DNA of 36,859 bases, taken from positions 1-36,859 of the forward strand of contig JAKPAM010000216.1 of the NCBI GenBank assembly GCA_029779435.1. The letters run 5' to 3'. The DNA is from Pseudomonadota bacterium (GTDB taxonomy: Bacteria; Pseudomonadota; Gammaproteobacteria; Burkholderiales; Burkholderiaceae_E). Positions 25,118-33,856 of this stretch are shown here, piece after piece; position 1 is the stretch's first letter, and the number at the start of each line of letters is the position of its first letter. A model generated the notes under the pieces. The model made no database searches, was not told the DNA's origin, and saw only the letters and a program-made list of their open reading frames with translations. The translations under genes were made by a program, and so were the position numbers.

Positions 25118-26053
25118 ATGGAATTTCACTCGATTCTTCCCTGTCGGCGCTTTCCCCGTCGTCGGATCGCTCGACTTTCGATGGCGGCCTTGGTGGCGAT
25201 ATCGAGCGCTGGCGGCGTAACGATGGCATTCGCACAAGGATGGGAGGCGCCCAGCGTGCAGCGCTGGGCCGAACCGCACGAGCTGGCCATCGCCCATCGT
25301 CCGTCCGCGACGCCGCTGGACCGTGCCGCGATGGCGCGGCTCCAGCAGGCCGCCGAGACGGCATTCCAGCAGCAGCAGTTCCGGGATGCGCTGCTCGGGT
25401 TCACCCGGCTCGTCGCGGTCGACGACCGTAATGTCGCGGCATGGTTTCGGCTGGGCAACCTTTACCAACGCGCCAGCGATCTGACGGCTGCCAGCGACGC
25501 TTATCACCGGGTGTTGAGCCTGGCAGAGGCGGGGACGAACGACGATGGGCTGCGGGACAAGGCATTGATGAATCTCGCGTTGCTGGGTTTGTGGCGCACG
25601 CGACTGGCGTTGGCGGAGCTCGATCGCGCACCGAACGCCCCTGGGTTGGCCGGCGAGCGCCGATCGATCGAGGCGGATCTGGCGCAGGCGGAAGGCCGAG
25701 TACGGGCACTGTCCTCCGCGCGACAGTCCGATCCGTCCGCCGTGACCTTCAATGCGGCGGCGGTTCGTCCCGCCACGGTGCCGGCGTCGATGGTGTCTTC
25801 GGCTCGGCGCCAGGCGGAGCGGGTACCAGCGATCCCGCAAACGGGCGCCGATGAGCCTCGTCGCCTGGGCACGTCATCCAGGGTCGAGCATTTTCAGGGG
25901 CTGCCACCTGTGCCTGTGACAGGCAGGAAGACGCCCCGGCCCGGAGAGGGAAGCGCGGACTCAGGCAATGGGGGCGGGCGGAATGGTCCTGAGACCGACG
26001 AGGCCGTGCTGTCGTCGGATGCCTCGACTCCGCGTTCCAAAGCGATGCGATGA
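25118..26053 (+). CDS. TPR protein, TadD-like
   Basis: This 311-aa protein has a signal peptide (basic MEFHSILPCRRFPRRRIARL, hydrophobic core, cleavage near AFA|QG). TPR units lie at about residues 70-190 (AAETAFQQQQFRDALLGFTR, then AAWFRLGNLYQRASDLTAAS), which places it as the TadD-type periplasmic TPR lipoprotein equivalent. No lipobox Cys is seen, so it may be soluble. The last 90 residues are Pro/Gly/Ser-rich and low complexity. ATG 25118 follows AGAGG (25108-25112) by five bases. The 104-base gap upstream contains a T-rich patch (TTCTTTTTTCTG near 25088) but no gene. Confidence 0.85.
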   Translation: MEFHSILPCRRFPRRRIARLSMAALVAISSAGGVTMAFAQGWEAPSVQRWAEPHELAIAHRPSATPLDRAAMARLQQAAETAFQQQQFRDALLGFTRLVAVDDRNVAAWFRLGNLYQRASDLTAASDAYHRVLSLAEAGTNDDGLRDKALMNLALLGLWRTRLALAELDRAPNAPGLAGERRSIEADLAQAEGRVRALSSARQSDPSAVTFNAAAVRPATVPASMVSSARRQAERVPAIPQTGADEPRRLGTSSRVEHFQGLPPVPVTGRKTPRPGEGSADSGNGGGRNGPETDEAVLSSDASTPRSKAMR

Positions 26054-26098
26054 GTCCTGAGCCGACCGGGCATGGAGAACAAGGAGAAAGGGGGCGCG

Positions 26099-26962
26099 AT
26101 GAACGAGCCGGCATTCCGGCGACGGCTGCGCACGCGCACGCGCCGATCGCCGTACCCAGCGCGGCCGGCGGGTCTCGGCCGGCGAGGGATCGCACTCGTC
26201 GACATGTTGATCGCCGCGCCGCTGGTTCTATGGATGGGGCTGGCCATCCTGCAGTGGGGGCTGGTGTTCCACGGCCGCAATACCGTGTCCTACGCGTTGC
26301 TGGAGTCGGCGCGCCAGGGAAGCGTCGCGCACGCGGAAGCCGCGGCGATCGATCGTGGCCTCGCGCGTGGATTGGTGCCTTATCTGTATGGCGCCTCGAG
26401 CGGTGGGGAGTTCGCCGCCAACCTGGCGCGCGCGGCGGCCCATGTCGCGGCAGGCAGGCGGGCGGGGTGGATCGAGCTGAACGTGATCTCGCCCGATTCG
26501 CGCAGCTTTTCCGACTGGGGGGCACCGGCGCGCGATGACGACGGAGAGCCTGTCCCCGGTCAGATCGAGATCCCGATCGACAGCCTGCGCTACCGAGCGG
26601 TCTCCGCGGAGCCGGCGACCGGGGTCGCCGGATACCGGGGATCGGAGCCGATCGGTGCGGCATCCGGACAGACGCTGGCCGACGCCTTGTTGCTCAAGGT
26701 CGAACTCGTCTACGGTGTTCCGTTGACGGTGCCGCTGGTCGGCAGGCTGTCGGCGTGGATCATGCGGCAACTCGATGGCTGCGAAGCCGCTGCAGCGAGG
26801 CGGATCGGCCTGGTCCACCTGGCTTCCCAGGCCCAGCAATCCCGTGCATGGGCGTGCCGCTACTACGATGCGGTCGACGAAGCCGGCCGTCCGCGTCCGC
26901 GTTGGCCGGTTCGGGTAGCGACGATCGTGCGGATGCAGAGCCCGCCCCGGATGGCGCAGTGA
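26099..26962 (+). CDS. TadE-like pilus assembly protein
   Basis: This 287-aa protein has a long Arg-rich leader ending LGRRG|IALVDMLIAAPLVLWMGL: a pilin-like site with Asp rather than Glu at +5, then a membrane helix and a periplasmic domain with FHGRNTVSYALLESARQGSV typical of TadE. Its C-terminal domain has a Cys pair (C after QLD; C in RAWACRYYD) that could form a disulfide. I prefer ATG 26099 because AAGGAG (26081-26086) and a G-rich stretch lie upstream; ATG 26072 would add nine polar residues. It is the last gene of the pilus locus and faces the convergent transglycosylase gene 50 bases on; a 7-bp inverted repeat AATCCGG/CCGGATT (26962-26968/26997-27003) lies between them. Confidence 0.8.
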   Translation: MNEPAFRRRLRTRTRRSPYPARPAGLGRRGIALVDMLIAAPLVLWMGLAILQWGLVFHGRNTVSYALLESARQGSVAHAEAAAIDRGLARGLVPYLYGASSGGEFAANLARAAAHVAAGRRAGWIELNVISPDSRSFSDWGAPARDDDGEPVPGQIEIPIDSLRYRAVSAEPATGVAGYRGSEPIGAASGQTLADALLLKVELVYGVPLTVPLVGRLSAWIMRQLDGCEAAAARRIGLVHLASQAQQSRAWACRYYDAVDEAGRPRPRWPVRVATIVRMQSPPRMAQ

Positions 26963-27012
26963 ATCCGGCCAGCGAAGTCGTGGAAAGCGCGAACGCCCGG
27001 ATTGGCACGACG

Positions 27013-28080
27013 CTACATGCGCGGGGCTTTGCTGATGCGCGGTGCCGCGCCGGCATCGTTCGCGATGCGCAGCATGGCCGAGGGACCGGTGGCCGACGGA
27101 TCGAAAGGGTGGTAGTCGAACGGGTAGAAAGCCCGGATCCGCTGTACGTAAGCCAGAGTTTCGCCGAACGGCGGCACGCCCTTGAATTTGTCGACCGCGC
27201 CTTCTCCGGCGTTGTAGGCGGCGACGGCCAGCACGACGTCACCCCGGTAGTAGGCCAGCAGCCAGCGCAGATAGCTCATTCCGCCCCGGATGTTCTCCAT
27301 GGGATCGAGAATGTCCTTGACCGCAAAGCGCTCGGCGGTATCCGGGATCAGTTGCATCAGGCCGAGCGCATTCTTGTTCGAGCGCGCGTTCGGATCGAAG
27401 CCCGATTCGGTTCCGATGACGGCCAACACCAGGCGCGGGTCGAGCCGAAACTGCCCGGCCATCCGCATCACGCTCTGGACGACCTTGCGGCGCTCGGCCG
27501 GCGCGGGGCCCTCGACGAACCGCGCGGGCGCTTCGACCGTCGGTGTCGGTGCCAGCGAACGGGTGCGCGGAGCGGCGGCGGGGCTGCCGGCCTGGAAGTC
27601 GCTGCTGGCCGACAGATGATCGCCGGGGCCGCCCAGGCATTCGGGCATCTGCTGCGTGGCCGAGGAAAAGAGCATCGTCAACTGGCTGGCCAGGTCGCTG
27701 CCCAGGTTCGCGGCGCGCCGAAAGAGCGTGGCGGCGATCACGTCGTTGCGCGTGACGCCGCTGCCGTTGGCGTACAGCCAACCCAGCCGGATCAATGCGT
27801 CCGGCTGTTCGGTCATCGCGGCTTGGCAGTACAGTCGATGCGCCTGCCGGTAGTCGCGCTGGACGCCTTCACCGTTCTCGTAGCGGATGCCGGTGTCGAG
27901 CGGCGAGGCGCCGGGGTCGGTGGACGGCGCCGAGTCCGCGGCGGCCGACCGGGATTCGAGCAGGGCCTCGGCGCTGGCCGGGATATCGGCGGCGGGGGCC
28001 ATGACGGGGCCCGATACGAGGGCCAGCAGACAGGCGGCCCGGGCGAGCCGATGGAGGGGCGTCTTCAGCATGCGTCGCAT
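27013..28080 (-). CDS. Sel1-repeat lytic transglycosylase (SLT family)
   Basis: This 355-aa periplasmic muramidase cleaves peptidoglycan glycan strands by the lytic route. A signal peptide (cleavage near APA|AD, about residue 31) is followed by Sel1-like repeats (about 62-130: YENGEGVQRDYRQAHRLYCQ; GWLYANGSGVTRNDVIAATL), a Pro/Ala-rich linker, and an SLT domain. The SLT domain has catalytic Glu225 in AVIGTESGFDPNARS, then NALGLMQLIPDTAERF and VAAYNAGEGAV. Such enzymes open the wall for envelope-spanning machines; its place next to the pilus locus, though on the other strand, is suggestive. The start could be ATG 28080 or 28071 (MLKTP). Confidence 0.92.
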   Translation of the reverse strand: MRRMLKTPLHRLARAACLLALVSGPVMAPAADIPASAEALLESRSAAADSAPSTDPGASPLDTGIRYENGEGVQRDYRQAHRLYCQAAMTEQPDALIRLGWLYANGSGVTRNDVIAATLFRRAANLGSDLASQLTMLFSSATQQMPECLGGPGDHLSASSDFQAGSPAAAPRTRSLAPTPTVEAPARFVEGPAPAERRKVVQSVMRMAGQFRLDPRLVLAVIGTESGFDPNARSNKNALGLMQLIPDTAERFAVKDILDPMENIRGGMSYLRWLLAYYRGDVVLAVAAYNAGEGAVDKFKGVPPFGETLAYVQRIRAFYPFDYHPFDPSATGPSAMLRIANDAGAAPRISKAPRM

Positions 28081-28161
28081 TGTAGGCCGTGCCGGCCGGG
28101 ATTGTCGCCTTTCGGGATGCCGCGAACGGGCGGATTGTTCGGAGCGTCCCTTTGGGGGCGT

Positions 28162-29781
28162 TCAGCGAAGGCCGAATCTGTTCAATAAGTCATACAGCGT
28201 CGGACGGCTGATGCCCAGCAGTTCGGCCGCACGCGCCACGTTGCCGTCGGAGCGGGCCATGACGCGCAGAACCGCCTGGCGCTCGGCATCGTCGCGGATT
28301 CGCCTCAGATTCAGCACGTCCGGGGCCGCGGCGTGCGGCAGTTCGAGATCGGCCGGCGTGATGATCCGACCGATCACGTTGACGATGGCCTGCCGCATCG
28401 CGTTCTCCAGCTCCTGTACGTTGCCGGGAAACGAATGCGCGCTGATCGCGTCGAGCGCCGCCTCCGACAGCGTCAGCCGGTTCCGGCCATGGCGTCGGCC
28501 GAGCCGGCGCAGGATGGCGTGCGCGAGCAGCGCCGGATCACCGGGCCGGTCGCGCAGCGGAGGCACGCGCAGGTGGGTCGAGGACAGCATCAGGGCCAGG
28601 GCCGGATGGAACCGGCCGCGGGCCGCCAGCTCGGTCAGGTCGAAGCGGCTCGCGCACACTACGCGAACATCCAAGCCGACCGTTTCCTGAGTACCGTGGC
28701 GTGGGATCGAGCGGTCCTGCAGGAAAGCCAGCAGCCGGACCTGCAGGTCGTCCGGCAGTTCCGACACTTCATCGAGGAACAGCGTTCCGCCATGGGCCAG
28801 TTCCAGCTTGCCCGGGTAGGCGGCGCTGCGCGTCACGCTCTCGTCGTTCTTCTCGTCTTCCGGACGGATGGCACGTTCGCTGCCGAACAGTTCGGCGCGC
28901 AGCCGCCCATGGTCGCGCGCCGTGCAGCGCACGACGGCGAACCGGTGATCGGCCCGGGGCGAGTTCAGGTGCAACGCCAAGGCCAGCAGGTGCTTGCCGG
29001 TACCGGGCTCACCTTCGAGTAGCACCGTGTCGCGGGTTTGCGCCAGATCGAGGACTTGCCGGCACAGCTTGAGCATCTGTGGAGCGCGGGTCACGATGCC
29101 GTCGATGCCGGATTGGTTGGCGGCCTCGAGCCGGCGGTGGTATTCCTGCTCGATGTCGGCGAGCCGAAACGTCCGTTCGATGACCAGCCGGAAGGCCTCG
29201 GCGTCCAGCGGCTTTTCGAAGACATCGTGGGCGCCCATCGAAATGGCCCGCAGCGCCGCCTCGCGATCGCCGGCGGCCACCAGCGCGATGAATCGCGTCG
29301 TCGGCGACAACGCCATCAGGTCCTGCATCGTGCGGAATGCCTCGGCCTGGCCGGCTGCGGTCGGCGTTTCGAGCGTGATGGCCGCCCCGCCGTTGGCCAG
29401 GTCCTCGAGCGAGGGTTGATGCGCGTCACCGCGATCCAGGTCGATGGCGATGACGATCGGATCGTGCCGTCGCATCTGGTTGATCGCGCCGCCGCGGCTG
29501 TCGGCTGAAATGATCTGGAAGCTGCTCGTCCCGCCTTCGAGCAGCATTTCGATCGCCGCGCCCGCTTCGACGGTCAGCAGTATGGGGCGCTGGTCGGTGC
29601 CGCCGGATTCTCCGTGGGAGTTGGACGGAGCGCGCCGCGTGATCGCCGTCGCCAGCGAGTCGCCCAGGGCGTGGCTCGACCGGGACGCTTGTGCATAGAT
29701 CATTGCTTGCCTGGATCGCATCGCTGCTGCCACCGAGAAGAAGTTGGTGCCATTGAACGCTGGCCGACAGGCGGCGGCCAT
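28162..29781 (-). CDS. AAA+ transcription regulator with Fis-type HTH, lacking the sigma-54 contact loop
   Basis: This 539-aa protein is built like an NtrC/PrsR response regulator. It has a receiver-like domain (about residues 65-210; DPIVIAIDLDRGD, then SMGAHDVFEKPLDAEAFRLV) and an AAA+ domain (about 230-460) with Walker A GEPGTGKH (257-264) and Walker B GGTLFLDEVS. A Fis-type HTH follows (about 500-539; SDGNVARAAELLGISRPTLY). The GAFTGA loop that should follow ELFG (297-300) is replaced by SERAIRPEDEK, and the FREDLxxRL arginine-finger region reads FHPALALML, so remodelling of sigma-54 polymerase seems lost. No kinase gene is nearby. The start is uncertain: ATG 29781 is the longest, ATG 29721 and 29703 are alternatives. 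Confidence 0.88.
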   Translation of the reverse strand: MAAACRPAFNGTNFFSVAAAMRSRQAMIYAQASRSSHALGDSLATAITRRAPSNSHGESGGTDQRPILLTVEAGAAIEMLLEGGTSSFQIISADSRGGAINQMRRHDPIVIAIDLDRGDAHQPSLEDLANGGAAITLETPTAAGQAEAFRTMQDLMALSPTTRFIALVAAGDREAALRAISMGAHDVFEKPLDAEAFRLVIERTFRLADIEQEYHRRLEAANQSGIDGIVTRAPQMLKLCRQVLDLAQTRDTVLLEGEPGTGKHLLALALHLNSPRADHRFAVVRCTARDHGRLRAELFGSERAIRPEDEKNDESVTRSAAYPGKLELAHGGTLFLDEVSELPDDLQVRLLAFLQDRSIPRHGTQETVGLDVRVVCASRFDLTELAARGRFHPALALMLSSTHLRVPPLRDRPGDPALLAHAILRRLGRRHGRNRLTLSEAALDAISAHSFPGNVQELENAMRQAIVNVIGRIITPADLELPHAAAPDVLNLRRIRDDAERQAVLRVMARSDGNVARAAELLGISRPTLYDLLNRFGLR

Positions 29782-29873
29782 GAACTAATGCACCAATGAC
29801 GGTGGTTGTGCGGATTGCCGACAGGATTTCGTGAACAAGTCGACAGCCGCCACGGCGGCGGGCGGCAAGGAGG

Positions 29874-30671
29874 TCAGCCTCTCAGCCGCAGCCCGAAAAA
29901 TCGTTCGAATTCTTCGCTGAGCGCCGGGAACGCCGATCGAAACCGGTCGGGCGTCAGAAAGAAGGCCTCGCCCGCGACCGCGAAGAACTCGGCAGGGTCT
30001 TCGGCGGCGTAGCTGTCCAGGGGCAGGGCGTCATAGAAGGATTGGCCCTCCGGACCATCCGGGTCGACCGACGGCGGGATCGCTGCCTCGACCTCGTCGA
30101 TCATGCCGTTGAACCGTTCGAACGCCTCGTCCAGCGTTCGGATCCACTCGCGTCGGCGGGCGGGGGGCAGCGGCGGCACGCCGTCGGCCTCGCCGTCGCG
30201 AAGATCCAACTTGTGAACGAACTCATGGATCACCACATTGAAGACATCGCTCGCCGCCATGGGCTCGGCATCCGCCCACGACAGCACCACCGGGCCGCCA
30301 TCGATCGTTTCGCCGGCCAGCCAGACGGTCTCCTCGTGCACGACGCCGGCCGCATCGACGTTGCGGCGAGGCACCAGGAACTGGTCGGGATAGACGATGA
30401 TCTGTTCGAAGTCGTCGTACCAGTGCAAGCCCAGTTCGAGCACCGGCAGGCACGCCTGCGCGGCGATCGCCACGCCGATGCTGTCGTCGACCCGGATGCC
30501 ACCCTCGCCGGCGAAGCGCTTGCTCGCGAGAAAGGCTTCGCCCATCGCGCGCAGCCGGGTGAGGCGGTCCGGGCCGACGCGCCGCAGGAACGGATACGCT
30601 GCCAGGCAGGCGTTCCAGGTTCGATCCGAGATTTTGCGGGGGGCGCTGAAGCGGCGCCAGAATGGAGGCAT
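29874..30671 (-). CDS. mtfA: MtfA-type zinc metallopeptidase
   Basis: This 265-aa MtfA (DgsA anti-repressor) family protein is a cytosolic gluzincin-like peptidase; in E. coli it binds and titrates the glucose repressor Mlc. The zinc site HEFVH is at residues 149-153, with a downstream Glu in DPAEFFAV (about 228) as probable third ligand, and the family stretches WYDDFEQIIVYPDQFLVPRR and KLDLRDGEADGVPPLP. Length matches the family (about 265 aa). ATG is at 30669-30671. It is divergent from relA across a 109-base region. Whether an Mlc partner exists in this organism is not known from the window. Confidence 0.93.
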   Translation of the reverse strand: MPPFWRRFSAPRKISDRTWNACLAAYPFLRRVGPDRLTRLRAMGEAFLASKRFAGEGGIRVDDSIGVAIAAQACLPVLELGLHWYDDFEQIIVYPDQFLVPRRNVDAAGVVHEETVWLAGETIDGGPVVLSWADAEPMAASDVFNVVIHEFVHKLDLRDGEADGVPPLPPARRREWIRTLDEAFERFNGMIDEVEAAIPPSVDPDGPEGQSFYDALPLDSYAAEDPAEFFAVAGEAFFLTPDRFRSAFPALSEEFERFFGLRLRG

Positions 30672-30759
30672 GGAGGATCGCCGACAGGCGCGGACGGACG
30701 AACTGGCGTGCCGCCACGGCCTCGAAGCGGCTATCCCGGCACGCGACCATGGCGGCCCC

Positions 30760-30765
30760 TATAAT
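30760..30765 (+). promoter_or_regulatory. Consensus -10 box of relA
   Basis: A perfect TATAAT lies at 30760-30765. The -35 zone (about 30736-30742, CCGGCAC) is poor. Transcription would begin near 30772, only about 9-12 bases before the relA start, so the leader is just long enough to hold the AAGG at 30773-30776. Confidence 0.6.
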
Positions 30766-30780
30766 GCCACGCAAGGTTGA

Positions 30781-33117
30781 ATGATGAAGCCCGCCGAACT
30801 CCCCTTCTCGCCGGAGGCGGCGGCGAGGAGCGCTGGCGCGGACCTGCCTGCCGCCAACGACCCCTCGTCGACCGCCGGTACCGTGCCAGGCGCGATCCTG
30901 GGCGGGGCGCCCGCCAGCGGGCGGGCCGAGGCGGCTGGCACGTCGACGAGCACCGAAGCGCGCGCGGACGCAGACGCGGTGCTCGAGAGCGTCCGGGCGC
31001 GTTTGGGCGATATGGCCGGTCCCAACGGCGAGGTGCTGGCCGACCATTCTCGGGGCGTCGTCGGCATCCTGACCGAATTGCATGCCGATCCGTCGGCGCG
31101 CATCGCTGGCGCGCTGGTGTCCACCGGCGGCCGATTCGGGCTCGACGAGATCGAGCGGCTCTTCGGCCGAGAGGTCCGCGACCTGGTCGACTTGACGCGC
31201 CAGGTCGAGCGTTTGCGCGAAATCCACCGCCGCGTCGACAACGGCGCCGATGGCACCCAGCTCGAAGTCCTGCGGCGGATGATGCTAGCGATGTCGTCGG
31301 ACATCCGGGTCGTGCTGATCCGGCTCGCATCGCGGCTGCAGACGCTACGCTATTTCGCCGCCGCCAAGCGCACGCCCGATCCGGCGCTCAGCGCCGAATC
31401 GCTGGAAGTGCTGGCGCCGCTGGCCAATCGGCTCGGCTTGTGGCAGCTCAAGTGGGAGATCGAGGACCTCTCGTTCCGGTTCCTCGAGCCGCAGATCTAC
31501 CGGCGCATCGCGGGCCAGCTCGACGACAAGCGACGCGAGCGCGAGCAACTCGTGGCCGAGGCGATCGAGCGGGTTCGCAGCGTATTGGGCGAGGCCGGCA
31601 TCGAGGCGGAGGTCAGCGGCCGTCCCAAGCACATCTACAGCATCCATTCGAAGATGCGGGCCAAGGGCGTGCCGTTGGACGGTATCCGCGACCTGCACGG
31701 CCTGCGCGTGATCGTGGCCGACGTGCAGCGCTGCTACGAGGCGTTGAGCCTGATCCACCAGATGTGGCCGCCGGTGCCCGGCGAATACGACGACTACATC
31801 TCCCGGCCCAAGCCCAACGGCTACCAGTCGCTGCACACGGTCGTATCGACCGAGAACGGCCGCCCGCTCGAAGTCCAGATCCGCACGCGCGACATGCATC
31901 ATCACGCCGAGTACGGCGTGGCCTCGCACTGGGTCTACAAGGAGAAATCCACCGGCCTGTCCGGAGGCGCCAAGGGGCTGCACGGCGGCGAAAGCGAACG
32001 GCTCGCGTGGTTGCGGCAGTTGCTCGCATGGCAGCGCGACGTCGGCGTCGCCCTGGGCGGCGGCAGTGCTCGCCGGATCAAGTCCGGCGGCGAACTGATC
32101 TACGTGTTGACGCCGCAGGGCAAGGTCGTCGAGCTACCCGAAGGGTCGACGCCGATCGATTTCGCCTACCACGTGCATACGGACCTCGGGCACCGGTGCC
32201 GGGGTGCCCGGGTCGACGGCCAACTGGTCTCGCTGAACACGCCGTTGCACAACGGGCAGACCGTCGACATCCTGAGCGTGCGCAAGGGCGGCGGCAGCGA
32301 CGGGCCGTCGCGCGACTGGCTCAATCCGGAGCTGGGGTACGTGCGCAGTTCGCGTGCGCGCACCAAGCTGCGGCAGTGGTTCAACGCGCGCGAACTCGAG
32401 CATGACATGGCGACCGGCCGCGAGCGGATCGAGAAGATCATGCAGCGCGAGGGCAAGACGGCGCTGGCGATGCCCGAATTGGCCAGCCGCCTCGGCCTGG
32501 GAGGCCCCGAGGCGCTGTTCGCGGCGGTCGGCCGAGAGGAGATCGGCCTGCGGATGATCGAGGACGCGGTACGCGGGTCGACGCTGGCGCCGCCGGCCGT
32601 CCAGGACCAGATCGTCGTGACCCGGCCGACCACGCCGTCCGGCGCGAACGCCCGAGACGGCGGCGTGCTGGTCGTCGGCGTCGATCTGCTGATGACGCAG
32701 TTGGCGCGATGCTGCCGGCCGGTACCGCCCGATCCGATCATCGGTTTCGTCACGCGTGGCCGGGGCGTGTCCGTGCATCGGCTCGGATGCAAGACGTTCG
32801 AGCGGATGCGCGCGACCAGCCCCGAACGCGTGATCGAGACCGATTGGGGCGTGCCGCGCGGCAACGAGCGTCAGCCGCGCCGCTATCCGGTCGAGGTGCA
32901 GGTGCAGGCCGTCGATCGGGAAGGGCTGCTGCGCGACATCTCCGAAGTGTTCGCGCGCGACCGGCTCAACGTCGTCGCGGTCAACACGCTGACGCGCGGT
33001 CAACTCGCGCGCATGCAGTTCACCGTCGAGGTTTCCGATGCCGGTGCCCTGCAGAAGGCGCTCGGCGCCGTGGCCGAGGTACCGGGCGTCTATGACGCTC
33101 GCCGGCGGGCGCTATAG
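30781..33117 (+). CDS. relA: (p)ppGpp synthetase RelA
   Basis: This 778-aa stringent-response enzyme makes (p)ppGpp from ATP and GDP/GTP on ribosomes stalled with uncharged tRNA. The N-terminal hydrolase-like domain (about residues 85-215) lacks the catalytic HD pair: where SpoT has LLHDVIED this reads ALVSTGGRFG, so it is synthetase-only. The synthetase core has GIRDLHGLRVIV, EYDDYISRPKPNGYQSLHTV (335-354) and EVQIRT (364-369). TGS (about 438-500), helical, zinc-finger (CCRPVPPDPIIGF...SVHRLGC; C644, C645, H666, C670) and ACT (about 703-778) domains follow. The first 65 residues are a Ser/Ala-rich extension. Tandem ATGs at 30781 and 30784; AAGG at 30773-30776 fits the second better. Confidence 0.96.
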   Translation: MMKPAELPFSPEAAARSAGADLPAANDPSSTAGTVPGAILGGAPASGRAEAAGTSTSTEARADADAVLESVRARLGDMAGPNGEVLADHSRGVVGILTELHADPSARIAGALVSTGGRFGLDEIERLFGREVRDLVDLTRQVERLREIHRRVDNGADGTQLEVLRRMMLAMSSDIRVVLIRLASRLQTLRYFAAAKRTPDPALSAESLEVLAPLANRLGLWQLKWEIEDLSFRFLEPQIYRRIAGQLDDKRREREQLVAEAIERVRSVLGEAGIEAEVSGRPKHIYSIHSKMRAKGVPLDGIRDLHGLRVIVADVQRCYEALSLIHQMWPPVPGEYDDYISRPKPNGYQSLHTVVSTENGRPLEVQIRTRDMHHHAEYGVASHWVYKEKSTGLSGGAKGLHGGESERLAWLRQLLAWQRDVGVALGGGSARRIKSGGELIYVLTPQGKVVELPEGSTPIDFAYHVHTDLGHRCRGARVDGQLVSLNTPLHNGQTVDILSVRKGGGSDGPSRDWLNPELGYVRSSRARTKLRQWFNARELEHDMATGRERIEKIMQREGKTALAMPELASRLGLGGPEALFAAVGREEIGLRMIEDAVRGSTLAPPAVQDQIVVTRPTTPSGANARDGGVLVVGVDLLMTQLARCCRPVPPDPIIGFVTRGRGVSVHRLGCKTFERMRATSPERVIETDWGVPRGNERQPRRYPVEVQVQAVDREGLLRDISEVFARDRLNVVAVNTLTRGQLARMQFTVEVSDAGALQKALGAVAEVPGVYDARRRAL

Positions 33118-33229
33118 GGCGCTACAGGGCTGTCCGATCGATCTGGAGAGCGATCGCGCCGCACACGAGCTCATACCCGCTGCGCCCGTCGCGCGGCGCC
33201 TTCGCCGCACGTCGCACGCTTCGTGTGCG
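33118..33229. other. Convergent gap between relA and mog
   Basis: This 112-base gap has no gene. A small stem, GCACG-CTTCG-TGTGC (about 33213-33227), overlaps the end of mog; there is no T tract. I see no proper rho-independent terminator for either gene. Confidence 0.4.
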
Positions 33230-33856
33230 TCACGCGGGCGGCCGTACGGCCGACTTCGGGCGGAACGCCTGGCAGACCGCGTCGTGGGTCCGCACGTAGG
33301 GGGCGTCGATCAGGTCCAGGCAGTACGGCACCGCCGCGAAGATGCCCGGTACCAGTGTCCGTCCCTGCTCGTCTTTCAGGCCTTCAAGGGTCTCGCGGAT
33401 CGCCTTCGGCTGGCCTGGCAGGTTGATGATCAACGCGTTGCCGCGGATCACCGCCACCTGCCGCGACAGGATCGCCGTCGGCACGAATCGCAGGCTGATC
33501 TGGCGCATCTGTTCGCCGAACCCGGGCATCGTCTTGTCGGCGACCGCCAGCGTGGCCTCGGGCGTCACGTCCCGGCGCGCGGGACCGGTACCGCCGGTCG
33601 TCAGCACCAGATGACAAGCCTCGTCGTCGACCAGTTCGATCAGCGCGCGCTCGATCACCGGCTGCTCGTCGGGGATCAGCCGCTCGACCGTGGTCCAGCG
33701 GCTGGCGATTGCCCGGCCGAGCCATTCGTTCAGGGCCGGCAGGCCCTGGTCCTGGTAGTCGCCACGGGATGCACGATCGCTGATCGACAGCAGGCCCACG
33801 CGCAGCGGGGAGTCCAGCCGATCATCGGTATCGGAAAGGGCATTCGGGTTCGTCAT
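33230..33856 (-). CDS. mog: Molybdopterin adenylyltransferase
   Basis: This 208-aa MogA/MoaB-fold enzyme adenylylates molybdopterin before molybdenum insertion. The signature TTGGTGPARRDVTPEAT is at residues 86-102, and GNALIINLPGQPKAIRETLE (about 139-158) forms the substrate pocket. An N-terminal extension of about 17 residues precedes the first strand (RVGLLSISDRASRGDYQDQG). The family is usually 170-200 aa. The start ATG at 33854-33856 overlaps the darP stop by 4 bases (ATGA), making a two-gene operon in the order darP-mog; this pairing is common in betaproteobacteria. Confidence 0.95.
   Translation of the reverse strand: MTNPNALSDTDDRLDSPLRVGLLSISDRASRGDYQDQGLPALNEWLGRAIASRWTTVERLIPDEQPVIERALIELVDDEACHLVLTTGGTGPARRDVTPEATLAVADKTMPGFGEQMRQISLRFVPTAILSRQVAVIRGNALIINLPGQPKAIRETLEGLKDEQGRTLVPGIFAAVPYCLDLIDAPYVRTHDAVCQAFRPKSAVRPPA

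Noticed and set aside
29700..29873. Sigma-54 promoter before the AAA+ regulator
   Set aside because: A TGGCAC occurs on the minus strand, but TTGC is not found at the required spacing.
30781..33117. Bifunctional SpoT-type enzyme
   Set aside because: The hydrolase HD motif is missing (ALVSTGG in its place), so it is called RelA instead.
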